A stretch of DNA of 64,000 bases from CAVSVP01 sp963731125 (GTDB taxonomy: Bacteria > Pseudomonadota > Gammaproteobacteria > Competibacterales > Competibacteraceae): positions 434,001 through 498,000 of the forward strand of contig CAVSVP010000008.1 of NCBI GenBank assembly GCA_963731125.1, in the 5' to 3' direction. Shown here in pieces: positions 54,006 to 61,629 of this stretch (position 1 is the stretch's first letter; each line of letters starts with the position of its first letter). The notes beneath the pieces are model-generated. The model made no database searches. It had not been told where the DNA came from and was given only the letters and a program-made list of their open reading frames with translations. Made by a program: the position numbers and the translations under genes.

Positions 54006-54931
54006 GAGGCTGTTGGAAAACCCGATTGACGGTACTATGGAACTGAAACAACACGCACCCATCGGTAGTCTGATGCTTATGAAACGAATAAAAGAGGAGA
54101 ATCAGAGACAATGGGTACGCACCGCTATCATGCCTGTGATGTGACCGACGCGCAATGGCAAGTCATTGAACCCCTGTTACCGGTACCGAAGAAGCGTCCT
54201 GGCGGCCCTGGACGGCCGCCGTCAGACCGCCGCCAAGTCGTGAATGGCATTTTCTATGTCAATCGCAGTGGCTGTCAGTGGCGGCTGCTGCCGCGCTACT
54301 ACGGCAACTGGAATACGGTGTATGATCACTTCAATGACTGGAGTAAAGCCGGCGTGTGGGAGCGGGTAATGACAGCCTTGCGCCACCAGGAACGCCGCCG
54401 CCAAGGGCGGGCCGCCGAACCCTCGGCAGGCAGTGTGGATAGCCAAAGCATCAAGGTCGCCTCGCAACCGGGTCCCAAGGGCTTTGATGGTGGCAAAAGC
54501 ATCAAAGGCCGCAAACGCCATGTGCTGGTGGATACCCTGGGACTGATCCTGGTGGTGATGGTCACGGCGGCCAATGTCAGTGATCAGGTCGGACTGCGCC
54601 AGCTCCTGCAGCACTATCTCGCCGATGGCTTCAAGCGACTGCGCCACCTCTGGGTTGACGGCGGCTATCATGGCGAGCCGCTGCAACGGTGGGTAGCTGG
54701 CCTGAAAGTGACCTATAAAATCGTGTTAGAAGTCGTCGAGAACACCCTGCCGGGGTTTCATCTGGTAAAACGCCGGTGGGTCGTGGAGCGCACTTTTTCG
54801 TGGCTGTTAAATTACCGCCGTCATACGAGAGATTATGAAGTCCATACGCGCAACAGCGAGGCCATGATCCAGATCTCGATGATCCATCTCCTGGTCCGAC
54901 GGCTCGCTTGAGGGGGTTTTCCAACAGCCTC
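54006..54931 (+). mobile_element. IS5-family element (IS427-like), complete
   Basis: 926 bp with inverted ends GAGGCTGTTGGAAAACCC and a 3-bp duplication TGA (54003-54005 and 54932-54934). The TNA duplication is typical of the IS427 subgroup. The transposase is intact. Confidence 0.9.
54111..54911 (+). CDS. IS5-family transposase
   Basis: 266 residues. IS5/IS427 pattern: DAQWQVIEPLLP, GRPPSDRRQVVNGIFYVNRS, GCQWRLLPRYYGNW, first Asp in SVDSQSIKVAS, KGRKRHVLVDTLG, second Asp in LWVDGGYHGE and the Glu in RRWVVERTFSWLLNYRRHTRDYE. Single intact frame, which is the less common form in a family that often uses frameshifting. AGAGGAGAATC precedes the ATG. Confidence 0.93.
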   Translation: MGTHRYHACDVTDAQWQVIEPLLPVPKKRPGGPGRPPSDRRQVVNGIFYVNRSGCQWRLLPRYYGNWNTVYDHFNDWSKAGVWERVMTALRHQERRRQGRAAEPSAGSVDSQSIKVASQPGPKGFDGGKSIKGRKRHVLVDTLGLILVVMVTAANVSDQVGLRQLLQHYLADGFKRLRHLWVDGGYHGEPLQRWVAGLKVTYKIVLEVVENTLPGFHLVKRRWVVERTFSWLLNYRRHTRDYEVHTRNSEAMIQISMIHLLVRRLA

Positions 54932-54987
54932 TGAGAAACATCGGCACTGAATACAAGATCGCATTCTCATAAAATGTTAAAATACTT

Positions 54988-55109
54988 GTGATTGATTACT
55001 TATAACACGCCAAAAATGGTGTCCAATCTCGCTTAAACACTTTTAACTTTTTAACAATTTTGCAATCATACTGTAAAAAAATACCACTCACCAAGGAAGG
55101 GTATACACC
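54988..55109. other. Presumed intI promoter / attI remnant
   Basis: The AT-rich 120 bp between the IS630 end and the intI start should hold the intI promoter and part of attI. TACTGTAAAAAAATAC near 55070 is only a half-match to the SOS (LexA) box known upstream of intI genes. No attI core box is seen here, and the IS630 element may have moved it to the left side. Confidence 0.35.
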
Positions 55110-55434
55110 ATGCTCGAGCAACCTCGCCTGCTCGACCAGGTGCGGGAAAAGATTCGTATCAAACATTATAGTATCCGCACCGAGAAAACCTATCTTGACT
55201 GGATCAGGCGCTTTATGCTGTTCCATAACAAACGCCAACCCCACAGCAATAAATGCCCAGAAGGTCGAGCCATGCCTGAATGATCTCGCGGTTAAACCAA
55301 CCATAATTGCCGCAGTCCAACATCATGCCTTGCGAGCGATAAGGTTTCTCTACAAGGCAGAGCCGGGCGTTGCACTGGAATGGATAGCGCAAGTTAGCGG
55401 CAGTGACGTACGCAGTTCTCTGTCCTCTGGATAA
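55110..55434 (+). pseudogene. intI: Integron integrase gene, truncated and frameshifted
   Basis: The ATG at 55110 (GGAAGGG upstream) starts MLEQPRLLDQVREKIRIKHY and SIRTEKTYLDWIRRFMLFHN, the SAM-like N-terminal domain as in IntI proteins (LLDQVR..IR..HYS.RTE.AYV.WI.RFI.FH). A frameshift near 55245 moves the continuation VEPCLNDLAV...AVQHHALRAIRFLYKA into the next frame; IntI proteins have VEAFLTHLAV...STQNQALSALLFLYR there. It then breaks off near 55390. The whole catalytic domain (Arg, His, Arg, Tyr) is missing, ~107 of ~330 residues being left. Dead. Position and direction, pointing away from the cassettes, are those of a normal integron. Confidence 0.85.
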
Positions 55435-55441
55435 GCACTGA

Positions 55442-55945
55442 TTATTGTTGCACCGCTCGGACTTGTTCGAGAAGTGCCGGCTCATCCCACTCCCGTTCAC
55501 CGATTGCCCGCCAGACCCGTTGCCCGTTGGCATCCACGATAAAGGTACTCGGCAGCCCCCGAACTCTCCAGGTTTTCGCCACGGTGACGTCTTTGTCCAG
55601 TAACACTGGAAAAGTGACCGGATAACGTTGCAGAAAATGCTTGACGGCCGCCGGCGGTTCGCCCATGTTAACGGCCAGCACTTGGATGCCCTCCCCACGC
55701 CACTGCTTCCAGGCCCGCTCCAGAGAAGGCATTTCCTTAATGCAGGGCGGACACCAGGTGGCCCAGAAGTTAACCACCACCACCTTACCCCGGTAATCGG
55801 CCAGAGAATGGGTATTGCCGTGCATATCTTCGAGGGCAAGGGCCGGCGCCGGCCCGGGCGCCGGGTAGGGCGTCAGCGCCGGTGTAGCCGCGAAGGCGAT
55901 GCCGGCCAGAAGGCCGGCCAGGATCACCAACCAACATCGTAACAT
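55442..55945 (-). CDS. TlpA/ResA-like periplasmic thioredoxin
   Basis: 167 residues with a signal peptide (WLVILAGLLAGIAFA) and a thioredoxin fold with the active site NFWATWCPPCIKEMPSLE. The TlpA-type GLPSTFIVDANGQRV cis-Pro loop is also present. It should reduce disulfides of exported proteins. It is the last gene of the cus-type operon, with one base between it and cusA, so it may keep the Cys-rich operon products or copper-binding thiols reduced. The truncated intI ends only ~7 bp beyond its stop. Confidence 0.88.
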   Translation of the reverse strand: MLRCWLVILAGLLAGIAFAATPALTPYPAPGPAPALALEDMHGNTHSLADYRGKVVVVNFWATWCPPCIKEMPSLERAWKQWRGEGIQVLAVNMGEPPAAVKHFLQRYPVTFPVLLDKDVTVAKTWRVRGLPSTFIVDANGQRVWRAIGEREWDEPALLEQVRAVQQ

Positions 55946-55946
55946 G

Positions 55947-58900
55947 TTATTTCCCCGTGGCTTCGGAGCGGTTCAGCGAGGCGGGCGCTGGGGTTTCCAC
56001 CGCCCGGGCAGCGGGTAGATGCCGTTGCTGCCACAACAGATACACGGCGGGAATCACAAAGAGCGACAGCAAGGGCGCCGTGATCATGCCGCCCACCATG
56101 GGGGCGGCGATACGCTGCATCACTTCGGAACCGGTACCGTGGCCCAGCATAATGGGGATTAGGCCTGCGATGATGGTCGCCACCGTCATCGCCTTGGGCC
56201 GCACCCGCAACACCGCACCCTCCATAATGCCCGCCTTGAGATCGCTTAGGTTAACCAGCCGGCCCTGTTCTCGATAGGCTTTAAGAGTATTATCCATATA
56301 GACCAGCATTATCACGCCAAACTCTGCCGCCACGCCGGCCAGGGCGATAAAGCCCACGGCCACAGCGACCGACAAGTTAAAGTGTAGCGCCCACAGCAAC
56401 CAGAAACCACCGATGAGGGCGAAGGGTAGGGTTGCCATGACAATCACGGCTTCGGTGATCTTTCCAAAAGTGAGATAAAGCAACAGAAAAATAATGACTA
56501 ATGTTACCGGTACCACCTGAACCAGGCGTTCCTGGGCCCGTAATAAATACTCATATTGACCGGACCACGTGATTGAATAACCGGGCGGTAGTTTCACCTC
56601 GTCGCGTACCACCTGTTGCGCCTGGCGAACGTAGCTGCCCAGATCAACACCCCGGATATCAACGAAAGTCCAGCCGTTCGGGCGCCCGTTTTCGCTCTTT
56701 ATCATGGGAGGGCCATCGACAATCTCGATCTGCGCCACCTGGCGCAGGGGAATATGAGCGCCCGTGGGAGTAATGATCGGCAGATCCCGCAATTTCTCTA
56801 AATCATCGCGCAGCGCCGAAGGGAACCGCAAATTAACCGGATAGCGTTCCAGCCCCTCCACGGTTTCGGTGACGTTGACCCCGCCCAGGGCCGCTTTTAC
56901 CATGTCGTTAATATCACCGATGTTAAGCCCATAACGGGCCGCCGCCACCCGCTGCGGAGTAACATCGATATACCGACCGCCGGCCACCCGTTCGGAATAG
57001 GCCGATAGGGTGCCGGGCACCTGCATGACGGCCTGTTCTACCTGCCGGCCGAGCTCTTCGATCACCTTGAGGTCGGGTCCCGCGATTTTAATACCCACCG
57101 GCGTTTTGATCCCGGTGGCCAGCATGTCAATGCGGGTTTTAATAGGTTGCACCCAGGCGTTGGTCAATCCTGGGAAATCCACCGTGCGTTCCAGTTCCTC
57201 GATCAACCGGTCCAGGGTCATACCCGGCCGCCACTCTTCGTGGGGTTTTAAACGAATCGTAGTTTCGATCATGGTCAGGGGGGCGGGATCGGTGGCGGTA
57301 ACGGCACGGCCGATTTTTCCGAATACGGTGTCCACCTCGGGTAAGGTTTTAATCAGCCGGTCGGTCTGTTGCAGCAGTTCCTGGGCCTTGCCGATGGAAA
57401 GAGCAGGGAGGGTGGTGGGCATATAGAGCAGATCTCCTTCCTCCAGTTCCGGCATAAACTCGGAGCCAATGCCGGTGGCCAGGCTGCGCAGCCGGGGGGC
57501 ATCGGCAAACGCATCGTTCCAGTGCTGTGTCAGGCTGTCCTGCCAGCGTTGCACCATCGCTGTCCAGGGGGATCGGATGCTTTCCGGAGCCGCCAAAGCC
57601 GGCCATTGCAGCGGCGCTAACAGAGCGCCCACACCGGCCATGGGCAGTACGGCGGAGAGCATCAGCAGCAGGGCGACCCCCAGGGTGGCCCGGGGCCAGG
57701 CTAACACGGCATTGAGCAGCGGCCGGTATAACCAGATCAGCAGCCGGCTCAGGGGGTTGGCGTTTTCACTGGGAATCCGGCCGCGGATAAAGTAACCCAT
57801 CAGCACCGGCACCAGGGTCACTGCCAGCCCGGCGGAGGCCGCCATGGCATAGGTCTTGGTGAACGCCAGGGGGGCGAATAGCCGACCCTCCTGGGCCTCC
57901 AGGGTAAACACTGGCAGAAAGCTGAGCGTGATAATTAACAGGGAGAAAAATAAGGCCGGTCCCACTTCGGCGGCGGCATGACCGATGATGGCCCAGTGTT
58001 CCTGGACGGTGGGTCGTCGATTGGTATGGGTTTCCCGCCAGCGTTCCAGATGCTTATGGGCATTTTCAATCATCACGATGGCGGCGTCCACCATGGCGCC
58101 GATGGCAATCGCAATCCCGCCCAGGGACATGATATTGGCATTAATCCCCTGGTAGCGCATGATAATAAAGGCAATTAAGATGCCGAGGGGTAGGGTCACA
58201 ATGGCCACGAAAGCCGAGCGCAGATGGAACAAGAAGAGAACGCAGATTACAGCCACCACAATAAACTCTTCCAGCAGTTTTTCTTGAAGATTAGCCACCG
58301 CCCGCTGAATGAGTCCCGAGCGGTCGTAAGTGGTGACAACTTCCACGCCTGCAGGGAGTCCTGCCTGGAGAGCGTCCAGTTTTTCCTTGACCAAACGGAT
58401 GGTTTTCTGGGCGTTTTCCCCGTGGCGCATGACAATAATCCCGCCGGTGACTTCACCCTCCCCATTGAGCTCTGCAATGCCCCGGCGCAGCTCGGGTCCG
58501 CGGCGCACGTAGGCCACATCCCGCAACAGCAGCGGGGTGCCCTGTTCGCCGGTGACGCCGATGGGAATGGTTTCCAGATCTTCCAGAGACTGCACATAGC
58601 CGCGGCTGCGGATCATGTACTCGGCCTCGGCCTTTTCCACCACCGAACCGCCGGTCTCCTGGTTGGCCTCGCGGATGGCCTGGGTTACCTGACGCAGGGG
58701 GATTCGGTAAAAGCGCAGCTTATTCGGATCCACCACGATCTGGTACTGACGCACCATCCCTCCCACCGTGGCGACCTCGGCCACCCCGGGCACCGCCTGC
58801 AGCTCAAACTTGAGAAACCAATCCTGCAGGGAACGCAACTGGGCGAGATCGTGGGTACCGGTACGGTCGATCAGGGCATATTGATAAACCCAGCCCACCC

Positions 58901-59303
58901 CCGAGGCATCGGGTCCCAGGCGCGGTTGCACGTCTTCCGGCAATAGGGCCGCTGCCTGGTTAAGGTACTCCAGTACCCGGGAGCGCGCCCAGTAGAGATC
59001 GGTGCCGTCCGCAAAGATCACATAGACGTAGGAATCCCCGAAAAACGAATAACCCCGGACCGCCGTGGCGCCCGGCACCGAGAGCATGGTGGTAGTAATC
59101 GGGTAGGTGACCTGGTCTTCCACCACCTGGGGTGATTGCCCGGGATAAGGGGTTCTGATAATCACCTGCACATCGGACAAATCCGGAATGGCATCCACGG
59201 GGGTTTGCAGAAGCGCTATCCAGCCCCAACCGCTAAGCAGTAACGTGGCCAACAGAATCAGCAGACGATTGCGGATGGACCAATAGATCATTCCTTGTAG
59301 CAT
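55947..59303 (-). CDS. cusA: CusA/CzcA-type heavy-metal RND efflux pump
   Basis: 1118 residues, inner-membrane proton-driven RND pump. It has the family start WSIRNRLLILLATLLLSGWG and DAIPDLSDVQVIIRTPYPGQ. The helix-4 region (GGIAIAIGAMVDAAIVMIEN) has the charged residues of the heavy-metal (HAE-1-unlike) group. The Met-bearing stretches EFMPELEEGDLLYMPTTLP and PLTMIETTIRL fit monovalent copper/silver transport as in CusA. A ~70-residue loop before EFMPELEE is longer than in E. coli CusA. It follows cusB by 10 bp. No outer-membrane factor gene is present in the window. Cu/Ag specificity is inferred. Confidence 0.9.
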   Translation of the reverse strand: MLQGMIYWSIRNRLLILLATLLLSGWGWIALLQTPVDAIPDLSDVQVIIRTPYPGQSPQVVEDQVTYPITTTMLSVPGATAVRGYSFFGDSYVYVIFADGTDLYWARSRVLEYLNQAAALLPEDVQPRLGPDASGVGWVYQYALIDRTGTHDLAQLRSLQDWFLKFELQAVPGVAEVATVGGMVRQYQIVVDPNKLRFYRIPLRQVTQAIREANQETGGSVVEKAEAEYMIRSRGYVQSLEDLETIPIGVTGEQGTPLLLRDVAYVRRGPELRRGIAELNGEGEVTGGIIVMRHGENAQKTIRLVKEKLDALQAGLPAGVEVVTTYDRSGLIQRAVANLQEKLLEEFIVVAVICVLFLFHLRSAFVAIVTLPLGILIAFIIMRYQGINANIMSLGGIAIAIGAMVDAAIVMIENAHKHLERWRETHTNRRPTVQEHWAIIGHAAAEVGPALFFSLLIITLSFLPVFTLEAQEGRLFAPLAFTKTYAMAASAGLAVTLVPVLMGYFIRGRIPSENANPLSRLLIWLYRPLLNAVLAWPRATLGVALLLMLSAVLPMAGVGALLAPLQWPALAAPESIRSPWTAMVQRWQDSLTQHWNDAFADAPRLRSLATGIGSEFMPELEEGDLLYMPTTLPALSIGKAQELLQQTDRLIKTLPEVDTVFGKIGRAVTATDPAPLTMIETTIRLKPHEEWRPGMTLDRLIEELERTVDFPGLTNAWVQPIKTRIDMLATGIKTPVGIKIAGPDLKVIEELGRQVEQAVMQVPGTLSAYSERVAGGRYIDVTPQRVAAARYGLNIGDINDMVKAALGGVNVTETVEGLERYPVNLRFPSALRDDLEKLRDLPIITPTGAHIPLRQVAQIEIVDGPPMIKSENGRPNGWTFVDIRGVDLGSYVRQAQQVVRDEVKLPPGYSITWSGQYEYLLRAQERLVQVVPVTLVIIFLLLYLTFGKITEAVIVMATLPFALIGGFWLLWALHFNLSVAVAVGFIALAGVAAEFGVIMLVYMDNTLKAYREQGRLVNLSDLKAGIMEGAVLRVRPKAMTVATIIAGLIPIMLGHGTGSEVMQRIAAPMVGGMITAPLLSLFVIPAVYLLWQQRHLPAARAVETPAPASLNRSEATGK

Positions 59304-59313
59304 GGGCGGTTCC

Positions 59314-60618
59314 TCAGTGAGCGTGGGCGCTGTGCTGCGCCGCTTCGGTAGGGGCCTGCATGCGCTGGAAACTGGCCTGCAGATTGCTTTCCGAGTCGAT
59401 GAGAAATTGCCCGGATACCACCACTTCTTCGCCTTCCCGCAAGCCGTTTAAAATCTCGACACGGTTGTCGGTGTGCATTCCGGAAATCACCGTTTTGGGT
59501 TGAAAACGTCCCTGCCCGAGGGCTACCACCACACGGTTCTCGTCGCCACTGATAATGAGCGCCTCGCGGGGAATGCTCAGGGCATTGGCTTTCGGTTGGC
59601 TGTGAATCTCGGCCTCTGCAAACATATTGGGCTTTAGCATACCGTCCGGATTCGGGAAACGCAGCCGTACCCGCAAGGTACGGGTCTTAGGATCCAACTC
59701 CGGGTAGATATAATCCACCTTACCCTGCCAGACCTGGCCCGGTAGCGCTGCGATCCGGATCGCCGCCGGATTTCCCACCTGCACCCAATCCATCTGGTGC
59801 GCAAAGACGTCCACTTGCACCCAAACGGAAGATACATCAGCGATCGCAAACAGTTCCATCTCCGGTTTGATAAACATGCCTTCTCGGACACCCAGCTCGG
59901 TTACTACACCGGCAGCAGGAGCAAGAATAGGTGCCGTTTCTTGCACCCGCTCGGTCTTATTGACGGTGGCAATGACCGACTCCGGTACTTCCAATAGCCG
60001 TAACCGCCGCCGCCCGCCTTGGATCATATCCATGCCACGGGTATCGCTGGTCTTGATACCGCTGAGCGCCAGCAGATATTCTTCCTGAGCCGTGACGACC
60101 TCTGGAGAGTAGTAGCGCAACAGGATTTGATTGTGCTTGACTTCTTCGCCGGGGGCCCGCACCAGCAGCCTTTCCACCCAGCCCGAGGCGCGCGGGTGAA
60201 CGTGAGCGATGCGATCCTCGTCATAGGCTACATAACCGATAGTTTCGATATGCCGTTGGAGCGGTCCACGCTCGACGTGGGCGGTGCGTACGCCTAAGTT
60301 TTGCATGGTTTCCGGACGGATAGTGACAATAGGAGGTCCCGATTCGGGGTTCTCATCTTCCGCAGGCGCCTCAGCTTCCTGCAACACCAGATTCATGCCG
60401 CAGATGGGGCAGTTGCCCGGCTCGTTGCGCACGATTTGCGGGTGCATTGGACAGACGTAAGTGGGATCGGCATGTTTGCGGGCATGTTCGATGACGGTAT
60501 CATCACTAGCTTGCGCTAGCGTTTCACTGGGTTGAACGGGTTCCTGGGTATGACAGGCGACCAGCCAGGCAAGTGCGCCCAGCAACAAGGATTTCATCAA
60601 TAAGGTTTGCATTCGCAT
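59314..60618 (-). CDS. cusB: CusB-type membrane-fusion protein with heavy-metal-binding domain
   Basis: 434 residues. Probable lipoprotein (LLLGALAWLVAC, lipobox Cys about residue 22). A heavy-metal-binding (YHS-like) module YVCPMHPQIVRNEPGNCPIC with GMNL is followed by the adaptor part: APAAGVVTELGVREGMFI, VWVQVDVFAHQMDWV and the beta-barrel to GEEVVVSGQFLIDSES. The periplasmic adaptor hands metal to the RND pump. AGGGAGACG lies before the ATG. Second gene of the operon. Confidence 0.9.
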   Translation of the reverse strand: MRMQTLLMKSLLLGALAWLVACHTQEPVQPSETLAQASDDTVIEHARKHADPTYVCPMHPQIVRNEPGNCPICGMNLVLQEAEAPAEDENPESGPPIVTIRPETMQNLGVRTAHVERGPLQRHIETIGYVAYDEDRIAHVHPRASGWVERLLVRAPGEEVKHNQILLRYYSPEVVTAQEEYLLALSGIKTSDTRGMDMIQGGRRRLRLLEVPESVIATVNKTERVQETAPILAPAAGVVTELGVREGMFIKPEMELFAIADVSSVWVQVDVFAHQMDWVQVGNPAAIRIAALPGQVWQGKVDYIYPELDPKTRTLRVRLRFPNPDGMLKPNMFAEAEIHSQPKANALSIPREALIISGDENRVVVALGQGRFQPKTVISGMHTDNRVEILNGLREGEEVVVSGQFLIDSESNLQASFQRMQAPTEAAQHSAHAH

Positions 60619-60715
60619 AGCGTCTCCCTGCGATTAAGCGCTATTGACCTGCGCATTAAGTGTCTTAGCGAAATATGTTTTACACGATGGGGGCGTAAAG
60701 CCCGAAACGCGGTGC

Positions 60716-61048
60716 TTAATGGCGGGGCGGACGCAGTAATTCGAAAGGGGGCGCTAGAGGAAGCAAAACGCTGAGGGTTGCCGGAGTCGGTTCGGTTGTT
60801 AGTGGCAGCGTGGCGAGAGGTTCAGCGCAGAAAAGGGAACCTTGGTTTGCGGGGCAACTCGCACAGTGATAACAGGGGTAAGTAGCGGACTGGTCTTGCG
60901 TCTGATCGTGTTGGCTGCAGCCGGAGAAACTTTCTGAAGAATGATCATGCTGCGCTTTGGCAAAGCAGCAGGTATAACCATGGCTTGCCAGGGCCTGAAT
61001 CGGCAGTATCAGGATAAGTAAAACGAGAAACCGTTGCCGCCACTTCAT
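60716..61048 (-). CDS. Cys/His-rich exported small protein of the cus-type operon
   Basis: 110 residues: signal peptide (FLVLLILILPIQALA), then a Cys/His-rich middle (HGYTCCFAKAQHDHSSESFS, GCSQHDQ, YPCYHCASCP) with eight Cys and six His in about 55 residues, and a Pro/Leu-rich tail. It should bind metal in the periplasm or sit as an anchored chaperone. Position 98 bp upstream of cusB on the same strand suggests co-transcription. Small Cys-rich leaders (DUF2946-like) are common before copper RND genes. Exact family not assigned. Confidence 0.68.
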   Translation of the reverse strand: MKWRQRFLVLLILILPIQALASHGYTCCFAKAQHDHSSESFSGCSQHDQTQDQSATYPCYHCASCPANQGSLFCAEPLATLPLTTEPTPATLSVLLPLAPPFELLRPPRH

Positions 61049-61309
61049 AGAATGATCAAAATAACATTAGACATTATCGGAAATAAGCTATTGACCGACT
61101 TAACTACCTGTACATCAAGGGCAATAATTCGCCGAAACCTTAAAACCGATAAAGTCTATTGTATCCAACTGCGTATCCATAGCGTCTACGTTTTGTGCGG
61201 CGGTTTGGATGCCAAGATGCTTCGCTGCCCGCAGCCTTAGACTCTCCGGGTTAAAAAAGTTTTGTTTCATGCCGTGCGTTGATAAGGCCCGAGAAGGTTA
61301 GCCATTGGT

Positions 61310-61543
61310 TCAATGCGGCCGTTGCCCAGTGTCCGCTTGTCTGCGCTTTCTCCAGCTGCCTAGCAGGACGGTGACGAGACCGAGTAACATTTCATCCGCA
61401 AAGGGAATGACATCAGGAATGAGCAGATCCAGCAGAAAAAGGGCGGCGGTTACGACGAAAAGCTGCGGAAAACGCAGTCGCGCTAGATAGCGTAATACCA
61501 TGCCCACTGCGGTATGGCGGGTGGTTTGTTGAGCCCAACGCAT
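61310..61543 (-). CDS. DUF6116-like small membrane protein
   Basis: 77 residues with one to two helices: VLRYLARLRFPQLFVVTAALFLLDLLIPDVIPFADEMLLGLVTVLL then a basic tail (GSWRKRR). The motif LARLRFPxLFxxxAxLFxLDLxxPDxIPFxDE is typical of this uncharacterised proteobacterial family. Function unknown. It lies alone between the cus operon and the hydrolase gene, all on the same strand. Confidence 0.75.
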   Translation of the reverse strand: MRWAQQTTRHTAVGMVLRYLARLRFPQLFVVTAALFLLDLLIPDVIPFADEMLLGLVTVLLGSWRKRRQADTGQRPH

Positions 61544-61629
61544 CGTTTAGCAAACCTCTGTGATTGGAGCTCATACTATACCGTTTTTTGGTATTTAGTG
61601 CAGAGCAGTGAGCTTTCCAAGTGAGGCTG

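Larger units (their letters stand above)
53045..54972 (+). pseudogene. IS630-family transposase, split by an IS5 element
   Basis: N-terminal HTH (YRVQAIAAIYGVCRQTVSSWLKAW) and DDE domain: Asp in RYYFDESGFTLVP, Asp in VVVLDNASLHTSE and Glu in YSPELNLIEILWRKIKYEWL. The frame runs to ...LFKILR at 54005, where the IS5 element enters, and the last codons lie at 54935-54972 (NIGTEYKIAFS, stop). Removing the IS5 and one TGA restores about 342 residues. As it stands the gene ends with IS5-encoded residues. Confidence 0.9.
52974..54987 (+). mobile_element. IS630-family element, itself interrupted by an IS5 element
   Basis: Inverted ends AAGTATTTTAACA (52974-52986 and 54975-54987). Without the inner IS and its duplication the element is ~1085 bp, normal for IS630. 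A TA flanks the left end, but the right flank is TG, so the expected TA duplication is not perfect. Confidence 0.82.
29741..55434 (-). other. Degenerate chromosomal integron / cassette array
   Basis: This span has a truncated integron integrase gene on the + strand at its right end. To the left are mainly - strand single genes of unrelated function separated by attC-like sites, the standard geometry of intI, attI and cassettes. Best attC sites: 30494-30562, 31792-31881, 34626-34724, 43273-43360, 44996-45050, 45360-45422 and 48468-48538, plus half-sites near 32768, 39241, 40696, 41046 and 41515. Genes start 7-80 bp after R' boxes, and MarR, PhzF, SDR, GNAT and the 41047 gene stop inside R'' boxes. 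The left limit is set by loss of oppC. Four insertion sequences and two group II introns interrupt it. With a dead integrase it can only be moved in trans. Several expected sites between 35 and 44 kb cannot be found. Confidence 0.78.

Noticed and set aside
55060..55085. LexA box before intI
   Set aside because: CTGT is present, but the ACAG half is missing at the right spacing.
55060..55434. Separate + strand gene of ~124 codons at the intI locus
   Set aside because: Its second half is simply the continuation of intI in a shifted frame; its first half overlaps the intI start in a wrong frame.
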